A stretch of DNA of 32,344 bases from Bacteroidales bacterium (GTDB taxonomy: Bacteria > Bacteroidota > Bacteroidia > Bacteroidales > UBA932). The notes beneath the pieces were generated by a model. It was not told where the DNA came from. It worked only from the letters and a program-made list of their open reading frames with translations, and searched no databases. Location of the stretch: NCBI GenBank assembly GCA_024681565.1, contig JAILAO010000045.1, forward strand, positions 1 to 32,344. The letters run 5' to 3'. Below, in pieces: positions 16,081 to 23,767 of the stretch. Every line of letters starts with the position of its first letter. The first letter of the stretch is position 1. The position numbers and the translations under genes were made by a program.

Positions 16081-17139
16081 ATGGTCGTGGAGAAGGACAT
16101 CGTGGCGATTTCAATCCCTTTTTCAGCAGGAGTGGTGACGGCGGCGTTATTGCCGCCCGGGAGCGATGCGCTTTGGGCCGTCGCCGGGGGCTCCTGTCTC
16201 GCGGCGGCCGGCCTCCTGTGCCTGGCTTTCCGGCCCGGCGGAAGGACCGGAACGTTTGTCGGGCTATATTTTCTGCTGGGGCTGCTTTGCTCGGCGGGCG
16301 CCGCCGTTTCGTATGCGCCTCCGCCGGAGGCGGAACTGGCCGGGAAAGCCCTCTCCGCCCTGACGTGCAGCATCGAAAACGCAGCTTTTCCCCACGGGAG
16401 TACGACGGCACTGCTCAACGCCCTGCTGACCGGACGGCGCGGAGGACTGGACCGCCCGACCGTCGAAGCCTTCCGGACGGCCGGGGCCTCACACATCCTG
16501 GCCCTGTCCGGACTGCATCTGGGCATCCTCTACGGTATCCTGCAAAAAGGCCTTTCCATCCTGGGGAAAAGCCGGGGAGCCCTGTACCTGCGCAGTGCGG
16601 CCGGCATCGGCGCTTCGGCTTTCTACCTCGCGATGACCGGGGCACCGCCCTCGCTGGTCCGGGCCTTCCTGTTTATCTGCCTGAACGAGGCCGCCCGGCT
16701 CTTCCCGGGAAGAAGACGCCGGCCGCTCAACATCTTCTGCGCGGCACTGACGGTCCAGCTGGCCGTCGCTCCCGCCGTCATCCGCAGTCCCGGTTTCCAG
16801 CTCTCCTACCTCGCCATGCTCGGCATCCTGCTGGTCTATCCCCGCCTGGAAGCGTGGTATCCGCCGGGATCGCGCCGGGACCCGGTCCGGCGGATCTGGA
16901 ACGGCATATCGCTGACCCTCGCCTGCCAGGTTTTCACGGCCCCGCTGGCCTGGATACATTTCCACAGCTTCCCCCGCTATTTTCTGCTGACCAACCTCGG
17001 TGCGCTGCCCCTGACCGAAGCCTTCCTCCTCTGCGCACTGCCCGCCCTGCTGCCAGGTTGTCCCGGGGCAATAAAAAATCTGGCCGATACCCTCGGCCAG
17101 ATCCTGATTTCTTTCTTGAAGACGGTCGCCTCGCTCTAG
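16081..17139 (+). CDS. ComEC/Rec2-like membrane protein, minimal competence domain
   Basis: LLTGRRGGLDRPTVEAFRTAGASHILALSGLHLGILYGIL; hydrophobic multi-TM; about 352 aa from ATG 16081. In-frame ATG at 16024 also possible. Confidence 0.82.
   Translation: MVVEKDIVAISIPFSAGVVTAALLPPGSDALWAVAGGSCLAAAGLLCLAFRPGGRTGTFVGLYFLLGLLCSAGAAVSYAPPPEAELAGKALSALTCSIENAAFPHGSTTALLNALLTGRRGGLDRPTVEAFRTAGASHILALSGLHLGILYGILQKGLSILGKSRGALYLRSAAGIGASAFYLAMTGAPPSLVRAFLFICLNEAARLFPGRRRRPLNIFCAALTVQLAVAPAVIRSPGFQLSYLAMLGILLVYPRLEAWYPPGSRRDPVRRIWNGISLTLACQVFTAPLAWIHFHSFPRYFLLTNLGALPLTEAFLLCALPALLPGCPGAIKNLADTLGQILISFLKTVASL
17073..17102 (-). terminator. Intrinsic terminator for the minus-strand FISUMP gene, located inside comEC-like CDS
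   Basis: Minus strand reads ATCTGGCCGA-GGGTA-TCGGCCAGAT-TTTTTATT: perfect 10 bp stem, 5 nt loop, T-tract, about 35 nt past the stop at 17136. Confidence 0.75.
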
Positions 17140-18152
17140 TCCATATCGAGGACGCAGCGCACGGAAGCGGCAAAGCCGGTCTTGGACATTTTGCCGCGGT
17201 AAACGATGTCCTTGCTGTGATAGATATAGCGGCAGATGGCATAATCCCCCTCCTCATCCGCCGTCCAGAACGCAGCATAAGAGTACAGGCCGTCAAAGCT
17301 GTATTCTCCTTCGCCGATGGTGGCATAACCCACCGGCATCACGGAAAGGAAAAAGTCATCCGTAATGGACACTTCGCGCCAGTATTCCCACATCTTGGTA
17401 CCGTTGAAATACAGGTCCGCCATCACCTTGCCCGCCAGGCCGTGCAGGTCCTTGCCGGGCTCTGCACCCGTCATCATGGCCGTCCATTCCGCATCGGCAG
17501 GCAGGTGCCAGCCCTCCGGGCAGGCGTTTTTCGCTTCTTCCCAGGTATAATAGCGGCCGAAAACGTCCGTCATCGCCTCGCAGAGATGGTACGGCCTGCC
17601 GGCCCCCGTCCAGGCCAGGTTCTGGCGCATCCACATCTTGTCGCCGATCTCGGTGACGTAGTAGCTGCGCAGGTCCCGCAGGTCCACGAACGGAATCGGG
17701 GAATGCCTGGTGTCGAATTTGGTGATGGAAGCGTTCCCGCCGACACCGGGACGCACGATGGTAAAGGGACCGTAGGCAGAAGTTCCGTAATAGGGTGCAT
17801 CCTCAGCCGTGAAGGCAGAGAAAACAAGGGTCTGGCTCGCCGTCTTGTTGGCGGCCGTGAACGTATAGTAATGCTTCTTGATCACGCCGTCGGCCGTCAC
17901 CAGCGTATCGGGCTCGCCGGTATCCGGATCGACAAAGCGGTAGCCGATGGTGCCGCCGTCCGCACGCGAGACCGTCATCATCGTATCGATCATGAAAGTC
18001 TTGGTGAATCCCGGCTCGACATACTCCGGCAGCGAAAGGTGGAGGGTCCCGGTCAGGGAATCATATTCCGTTTCTTCTTCCTTCTTGCACCCGGCCAGCA
18101 ACACGAAACCGACGGCCAGGACAGCCGGAACAAGCCATTTATATAAGTTCAT
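17136..18152 (-). CDS. Lipoprotein with Fibrobacter succinogenes major paralogous (FISUMP) domain
   Basis: MNLYKWLVPAVLAVGFVLLAGCKKEEE lipobox; IGDKMWMRQNLAWTG...YYTWEEAKNACPEGWHLPADAEWTAM...FWTADEEGDYAICRYI. Confidence 0.8.
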   Translation of the reverse strand: MNLYKWLVPAVLAVGFVLLAGCKKEEETEYDSLTGTLHLSLPEYVEPGFTKTFMIDTMMTVSRADGGTIGYRFVDPDTGEPDTLVTADGVIKKHYYTFTAANKTASQTLVFSAFTAEDAPYYGTSAYGPFTIVRPGVGGNASITKFDTRHSPIPFVDLRDLRSYYVTEIGDKMWMRQNLAWTGAGRPYHLCEAMTDVFGRYYTWEEAKNACPEGWHLPADAEWTAMMTGAEPGKDLHGLAGKVMADLYFNGTKMWEYWREVSITDDFFLSVMPVGYATIGEGEYSFDGLYSYAAFWTADEEGDYAICRYIYHSKDIVYRGKMSKTGFAASVRCVLDMD

Positions 18153-18203
18153 ATTTTCCACTTTACAATTTGCAAATATGCGCATTTTTGCGCGAAAAAC
18201 CGC

Positions 18204-18211
18204 TAACTTTG
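18204..18211 (+). promoter_or_regulatory. Candidate Bacteroidetes -7 element upstream of ApbE-like gene
   Basis: TAACTTTG, 21 nt before the ATG at 18233. Confidence 0.45.
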
Positions 18212-18232
18212 TACAAATACTTTGCCGAAGTG

Positions 18233-19183
18233 ATGAACTGCAAACTTTTTCCTACGATTCTGATCTGCCTTTGTTTCCTGTCCGCCTGCCGGCAGGGCGG
18301 ATATGCCGTTTTCAGCGGCTACGCCCAGGGAGGAGTCTATACGGTCAAGGCGGACCTGACCGGCGTCTCCACGCCCAAAGAGGAAATCGGGGCCGCGATC
18401 GATTCCCTGCTCGTCGCCATTGATTTCAGCCTGTCCGGCTACAACAAGAATTCCCTGCTGAGCCGCTACAATGCAGGAGAGGACATCGTACCGGACCGGT
18501 ATTTCCAGGAAATCCGCGCCCTCTCGGAACGATACAAGGCAGAGACCGGAGGAGCCTTCAACGTAGCGGCCGCTCCCCTCTTCGACATCTGGGGCTTCGG
18601 GTTCACGACCGACAGCCTTCCGGACCCCGGACGCGTATCGGCTGCGCTGGCCGCCTGCGAATCGGAGAAAGAATTGAATTTCAACGCGATCGCCCAAGGT
18701 TATACCTGCGACGTAGTCGCCGGATACCTCCACTCGCTCGGCATCCACGACATGCTGGTGGACATCGGTGAAATCTATTGCGAAGGACTCAACCCCGCCG
18801 GGAAAGGCTGGACCATCGGCGTGGACAACCCCACGGACGGCAACGATACCCCCGGACAGGACATCAACGGCATCTGGCAGTCGGACGGCGGAGCCTGCGG
18901 CATCGTCACTTCCGGCAACTACCGGAAATTCTATATCAAGGACGGCAGGAAATACGCGCATACCATCGATCCCCGGACCGGTTATCCGGTTACGCATGAT
19001 CTGCTGAGTGCAACCATCGTCGCACCGACCGGAGCCGAAGCAGACGCCCTTGCAACCGCCTGTATGGTCATCGGACCGGAACAGGCGCGCGAACTGATCG
19101 AGTCCAGGCCGGACATCGAGGGATACCTGATCATGGCCGGCGGGACCTGGATGTCCGAAGGTTTTGCGGCTCAGGCAAGATAA
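18233..19183 (+). CDS. FAD:protein FMN transferase (ApbE family), predicted lipoprotein
   Basis: MNCKLFPTILICLCFLSACRQGG; LNFNAIAQGYTCDVVAGYLHSLGIHDMLVDIGEIYCEG; YAHTIDPRTGYPVTHDLLSATIVAPTGAEADALATACMVIG. Confidence 0.9.
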   Translation: MNCKLFPTILICLCFLSACRQGGYAVFSGYAQGGVYTVKADLTGVSTPKEEIGAAIDSLLVAIDFSLSGYNKNSLLSRYNAGEDIVPDRYFQEIRALSERYKAETGGAFNVAAAPLFDIWGFGFTTDSLPDPGRVSAALAACESEKELNFNAIAQGYTCDVVAGYLHSLGIHDMLVDIGEIYCEGLNPAGKGWTIGVDNPTDGNDTPGQDINGIWQSDGGACGIVTSGNYRKFYIKDGRKYAHTIDPRTGYPVTHDLLSATIVAPTGAEADALATACMVIGPEQARELIESRPDIEGYLIMAGGTWMSEGFAAQAR

Positions 19184-19204
19184 TGGGATTTCCGCGAAAA
19201 ACAC

Positions 19205-19212
19205 TATCTTTG
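19205..19212 (+). promoter_or_regulatory. Candidate Bacteroidetes -7 element upstream of DUF4290-ftsK
   Basis: TATCTTTG, 26 nt before the ATG at 19239. Confidence 0.45.
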
Positions 19213-19238
19213 TAATTCATCATTCTTCTGATAAGACT

Positions 19239-19913
19239 ATGGATCAAAACGAACTCTCCCATACATTGGATTACAATACTTCCCGGGAACGGCTGGCGAT
19301 GCCCGAATACGGACGCAACGTCCTCAAGATGGTCGAGCAGCTGAAGGCGATCCCCGACAAGGCCAAGCGGACCGAACAGGCCCGCGCCGTGGTCAAGGTC
19401 ATGGAACTGCTTAATCCGCAGGTGCACAGCCAGGACAACTTCGAGCACAAGCTGTGGGACCATCTCTACATGATCGCCGGCTATGACCTGGACGTGGACG
19501 CCCCCTATCCCTGCCCCGTCGCCGAGGAGTTTGCCACGGCCCCCGTCCCCATCCCGATGAAAGGGACCCGGATCAAGGCCTTCCATTACGGACGGAATAT
19601 CGAAAGCATCATCAATCTGCTCTGCGAGCAGCCGGATGGCGAGGTCAAGACCGAAATGATCCGGGCCCTGGCCATCTACATGCGCCAGCAGTATCTGATC
19701 TGGAACAAAGACAGCGTGGCTGACGAGACCATTTTCGCCGACATCGAGAAGATTTCCGACTACCGGCTCAAGATCCCCGAAGGCATCAGCCTCAGCAAGA
19801 TCGCGGGTGACGCCAATTTCTCACGCCCCGGCATGGGGATCAACGTCGGACAGCCCGGCAGCGCCCGGAACCGCGCACACAAGAACTACAAGCGTCCCTT
19901 TAAGAAAAAATGA
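19239..19913 (+). CDS. DUF4290 family protein
   Basis: MDQNELSHTLDYNTSRERLAMPEYGRNVLKMVEQLKAIPDKAKRTEQA...; ATGA overlap with ftsK. Confidence 0.82.
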   Translation: MDQNELSHTLDYNTSRERLAMPEYGRNVLKMVEQLKAIPDKAKRTEQARAVVKVMELLNPQVHSQDNFEHKLWDHLYMIAGYDLDVDAPYPCPVAEEFATAPVPIPMKGTRIKAFHYGRNIESIINLLCEQPDGEVKTEMIRALAIYMRQQYLIWNKDSVADETIFADIEKISDYRLKIPEGISLSKIAGDANFSRPGMGINVGQPGSARNRAHKNYKRPFKKK

Positions 19914-22336
19914 GCATCTGGAAATCCTGGGATGAAGAAGAACGGGCCTCGGCGGTCCGGATCGCGGGGCTTTGTGTCGCCGCGCTGACCTTGTTTATCT
20001 TCATCGCGACCTTTTCCTATCTATTCCACTGGCAGGAGGACATGAGCCTGCTCGGCGACCCCGCCGCCATGCAGGCGGACCGGGCCGTAGGCAATGCCGC
20101 AGGCAAACTGGGTTTCAAGACCGGGTACCTGCTCGTCTGCAACCTGTTCGGACTCGGGAGCTTCTCCCTGCTGATCATCCTCACCGCCATTTCCGTCCGC
20201 CTGCTGGCGCACAACTGGCCCAAATCCCTCGTCAAGACTGCGCTCATCGCCCTGTTCGGCGCCTTCATCTCATCGCTGGTGCTGGCTTATATCGGCAAAC
20301 TGGCCGGACTGGACACCCTGTTCGGCGGCGGACTCGGCGGACGCTGCGGCTCGGCCGTGGTCAACTGGGCCGGCAACCTGTTCGGGCCGGTCGTCACCGG
20401 TCTGTTCATCATCATCCTCATCGCCGCCTTCCTTTTCTTCGCCTCCAAGCGCTTCAACCGCTGGTTCTCCTCGATCGGCCGGAAAAAGGACAAGGACGGG
20501 GATCCCGGAACCGATGTTCCCGAAACCCCGGAATCGCCCGACCCCGCCGGAGAGCCTGATCCCCTGGAGGCGGATCCGGATGACGGGCTGTTCCTGCCGG
20601 ACGAAGTCGAGCCCGTGACGGAAACGGAAGTGGAGACGCCGGCCGTCGCCGTCGACAAGGAAACGGCTCCGGAAGCCGGTAAAGCCGCCGCGGAAGAGGG
20701 GAATTTCACCATCGTCGAGGACAACGGGCTGGAATCCGAAAACGTGGCCGACCTCAAGCCCATCGACAACCGCCTGGACCCGCCGGACGGCCTGCCCAAA
20801 TACCAGTTCCCGAAGCTGGACCTGCTTGAGAGCTATTCCAGCGGACGGCGCGAGGTCTCCACGGAGGAGCTCACCCGCAACAACAACAAGATCCGCGCGG
20901 CCCTGGCCAACTACAAGATCCAGGTCAACGACGTCAAGGCCATTGTCGGCCCGACCGTGACCCTCTATAAAGTCTATCCCGCTCCGGGCGTCAAGATCGC
21001 CGACATCAAAAAACTGCAGGAGGACATCGCCCTCTCGCTCAACGCCAAGGGCGTCCGCGTCGTAACGCTGTCCGACTCCGTCGGCATCGAAGTCGCCAAC
21101 GACTATTCGTCCATCGTGCCGCTGAAGGCACTGCTCAACGACGATGCCTTCCGCAACAGCAAGGCCGACCTGCCCGTCGCCATCGGATATACGATCACGC
21201 AGAAAGTCCGCGTCTTCGACCTGGCGGACGCCCCGCACCTGCTCGTCGCCGGCGCCACGAAGCAGGGCAAATCCGTGGGCCTCAACGTCATCGTTTCCTC
21301 ACTGCTCTTCAGCAAGCATCCCTCTGAACTGAAGTTCGTGTTCATCGATCCGAAGATGGTCGAATTCTCCGCCTACGGCCAGCTGCTCAAGCACTATCTC
21401 GCCGTCCTGCCGGATGCCGCGGACGACGAAGACGAACGCAACAGCGCCATCGTCAAGAAACCGAAGGACGCCGAGAAGATCCTCCGCTCGCTGTGTACGG
21501 AAATGGACGACCGCTACGAACTGCTCAGCAAAGCCGGGGTCAACAAGGTTACCCTCTACAACGAGAAATACAAGGAGCGCAAGCTCCGGCCGGACAAAGG
21601 ACACCGCTATCTGCCGTTCATCGTCGTGGTGGTGGACGAATATGCCGACCTCACCATGACCACGGGGGCGTCTCCGGACGCACGTGCCGCCAGCCGCAGC
21701 ATCACCAACTCCATCATCCGGCTGGCCCAGAAAGGCCGTGCCGCCGGCCTGCATGTCATCCTCGCCACCCAGCGTCCGTCCGTGGACGTGATTTCGGGTA
21801 TCATCAAGAGCAACTTCCCGATGCGCATCGCATTCCGCGTGGCATCCCGCGTGGACTCCACGACCATCCTCGACGCCCCCGGCGCCGAGAAACTCATCGG
21901 CCGCGGCGACATGCTGTTCTCCGCCGGCATCGAGTCGGAACGCATCCAGTGCGGTTATATCGATGGCAAGGAAATCGATGCGGTCACGGCCTTCATCGGC
22001 GACCAGACCGGCTATGGCCGCTGCTACAACACGCCATATTATCTTCCCTCACCCGAAGAAGCGGGACCGGAAGGCGGCGAAGGCGGCATGGTCGATATGA
22101 GCAAGGTGGACGACCGCTTCGAAGAGGCCGCCAAGATGGTGGTCGTCAGCCAGCGCGGTTCCACTTCCGACCTGCAGCGCAAACTGGGCATGGGCTATGC
22201 CAAGGCCGGGCGTGTGATGGACCAGCTCGAGGCGGCCGGGATCGTCGGACCGCAGGAAGGGTCGAAGCCGCGCCAGGTTCTCGTCCCCGACCTCAACACC
22301 CTGCAGCCCATCCTCGATGCATTCCTGCACCGTTGA
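19910..22336 (+). CDS. ftsK: DNA translocase FtsK/SpoIIIE
   Basis: N-terminal TM segments, acidic linker, Walker A VAGATKQGKSVGLN, VVVDEYADLTMT, GLHVILATQRPSVDVISGIIKSNFPMRIAFRV, C-terminal gamma winged helix SQRGSTSDLQRKLGMGYAKAGRVMDQLEAAGIVG. Confidence 0.97.
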   Translation: MSIWKSWDEEERASAVRIAGLCVAALTLFIFIATFSYLFHWQEDMSLLGDPAAMQADRAVGNAAGKLGFKTGYLLVCNLFGLGSFSLLIILTAISVRLLAHNWPKSLVKTALIALFGAFISSLVLAYIGKLAGLDTLFGGGLGGRCGSAVVNWAGNLFGPVVTGLFIIILIAAFLFFASKRFNRWFSSIGRKKDKDGDPGTDVPETPESPDPAGEPDPLEADPDDGLFLPDEVEPVTETEVETPAVAVDKETAPEAGKAAAEEGNFTIVEDNGLESENVADLKPIDNRLDPPDGLPKYQFPKLDLLESYSSGRREVSTEELTRNNNKIRAALANYKIQVNDVKAIVGPTVTLYKVYPAPGVKIADIKKLQEDIALSLNAKGVRVVTLSDSVGIEVANDYSSIVPLKALLNDDAFRNSKADLPVAIGYTITQKVRVFDLADAPHLLVAGATKQGKSVGLNVIVSSLLFSKHPSELKFVFIDPKMVEFSAYGQLLKHYLAVLPDAADDEDERNSAIVKKPKDAEKILRSLCTEMDDRYELLSKAGVNKVTLYNEKYKERKLRPDKGHRYLPFIVVVVDEYADLTMTTGASPDARAASRSITNSIIRLAQKGRAAGLHVILATQRPSVDVISGIIKSNFPMRIAFRVASRVDSTTILDAPGAEKLIGRGDMLFSAGIESERIQCGYIDGKEIDAVTAFIGDQTGYGRCYNTPYYLPSPEEAGPEGGEGGMVDMSKVDDRFEEAAKMVVVSQRGSTSDLQRKLGMGYAKAGRVMDQLEAAGIVGPQEGSKPRQVLVPDLNTLQPILDAFLHR

Positions 22337-22356
22337 CGGGGCCCTTCCAGGAACGG

Positions 22357-22386
22357 AAAGGCCTTCGGATGATTCCGAAGGCCTTT
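22357..22386. terminator. Intrinsic terminator between convergent ftsK and lytic transglycosylase
   Basis: AAAGGCCTTCGGA-tgat-TCCGAAGGCCTTT followed by T/CG; perfect 13 bp stem. Confidence 0.8.
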
Positions 22387-22405
22387 TCGTATCTGTCCGG
22401 GACGC

Positions 22406-23293
22406 CTACTGCGGATATTCCGAGGTCGGGATGATGATCTTGTAGGTCTTGCCCGCCTTGTTGGTCAGCTTGTCGCTGCGCAGCCAGAGGTTGGCTTCCT
22501 TGACATGGAAATAACTGGACCCGTGCTCCCCGGCAAAGTCCGTCAGGTTCGGAATCGCTTCGCTGACCGTAACGGTTTCCCTGGGGGGAAGGTAAGGGTA
22601 GCGCTCCCGGACATCGAAGCCGAACGCTTCCGGATGTTCGAAAAAGTATTTGGCCGTCAGGATGCGGAACATGTAACGGGACGTCTCCGTGACCAGATAG
22701 AGGTCCATCGCCCGGTCCTGCCGCTGCGCCTCGATCCGGCGGGAGATTCCGCCCTGCCCGGCATTGTAGCTGGCCGCAACGGTCATCCAGTCCCCGAATT
22801 TGGCATATGCTTCCTTGAGGTACTTGCAAGCGGCCTCGGTCGCCTTCTCGATATTGTAACGCTCATCCACCTCATCGTTCACTTCCAGCCCGTAGGAGCG
22901 GCCCGTCGCCCGCATGAACTGCCACAGGCCCGCAGCACCCGCCGTGGACACGGCTTTGGGATCCAGGTTGCTCTCGATGGCCATCAGGTATTTGAGGTCC
23001 TCGGGAACGCCGTTCTTCTGCAGGATGGGAACCACCTGCGCAAAGATGCGTTCGGAACGCTTGAGCATCAGGACCGAATTGGTGTGGCCATAGGTGAATG
23101 CGATCATCTCGCGGTCCATCCTTTCATACAGGTCGGGACGGTCGAAACGGTAGGTCTGACCGGCGAAATCGATATACTCAGGGACTTGGGGAGACTGGAA
23201 ATGGACGGATTCGGGCACATAAACCACCTGGGAGCGGGCAGGGACAGCCATACAGCAGGCAGCGAGCAACAAAATTACTAACGGTTTGTTCAT
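22406..23293 (-). CDS. Secreted lytic transglycosylase (SLT domain)
   Basis: Signal peptide MNKPLVILLLAACCMAVPARSQ; LKYLMAIESNLDPKAVSTAGAAGLWQFMRATGRSYGLEVNDEVDERYNIEKATEAACKYL...VAASYNAGQGGI. Confidence 0.92.
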   Translation of the reverse strand: MNKPLVILLLAACCMAVPARSQVVYVPESVHFQSPQVPEYIDFAGQTYRFDRPDLYERMDREMIAFTYGHTNSVLMLKRSERIFAQVVPILQKNGVPEDLKYLMAIESNLDPKAVSTAGAAGLWQFMRATGRSYGLEVNDEVDERYNIEKATEAACKYLKEAYAKFGDWMTVAASYNAGQGGISRRIEAQRQDRAMDLYLVTETSRYMFRILTAKYFFEHPEAFGFDVRERYPYLPPRETVTVSEAIPNLTDFAGEHGSSYFHVKEANLWLRSDKLTNKAGKTYKIIIPTSEYPQ

Positions 23294-23329
23294 GGCACAA
23301 AGATGCAAAAAAACTTGTATCCCCGCAAA

Positions 23330-23767
23330 TCAACGGAGATCGGTCACGACCCAGGAATCATCCAGGGAAGCCGTATCGAAACGGAACCCGGACAGGTCCT
23401 CCTGCATCGGGGAATAGGCAACTCCGGACAGTTTCAGCTCCGTCAGGGACTCCTGCCACGCCAGCAGGTCTTCCAGACCTTCGGCCGGCTCGATATAGAC
23501 TTCTTTGGACTTGGGGTCCACGGTCCAGCGCGTCGTACCGTCATTGTAGATCTCCATGCCGTTGCCTTCGGCACGGTAACAGCTTCCCTGGATGGTCAGG
23601 ACACCGGTCAGATGCACCGGCGTATCCTGCGTGAAGACACAGTCATAGTGCAGCGTGATCCGGTCCGTGGCCAGGTGGGACGCAATCTCGGCGATCTGTT
23701 GCTGCTGGGCCGATACGGCCAGGGGCAGCAACAGGGCCAGCAGCGGAATGAGCCATCTTTTCATCAT
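23330..23767 (-). CDS. LolA-like outer-membrane lipoprotein carrier protein
   Basis: 145 aa secreted protein; signal MMKRWLIPLLALLLPLAVSAQ; LTGVLTIQGSCYRAEGNGMEIYNDGTTRWTVDPKSKEVYIEPAE. Confidence 0.72.
   Translation of the reverse strand: MMKRWLIPLLALLLPLAVSAQQQQIAEIASHLATDRITLHYDCVFTQDTPVHLTGVLTIQGSCYRAEGNGMEIYNDGTTRWTVDPKSKEVYIEPAEGLEDLLAWQESLTELKLSGVAYSPMQEDLSGFRFDTASLDDSWVVTDLR

Noticed and set aside
16007-16411. N-terminal extension of acetate kinase in the track ORF
   Set aside because: Extension is Pro/Arg-rich antisense of the comEC-like gene and crosses the ackA promoter; the canonical start is MIILVINCGSSS at 16006.
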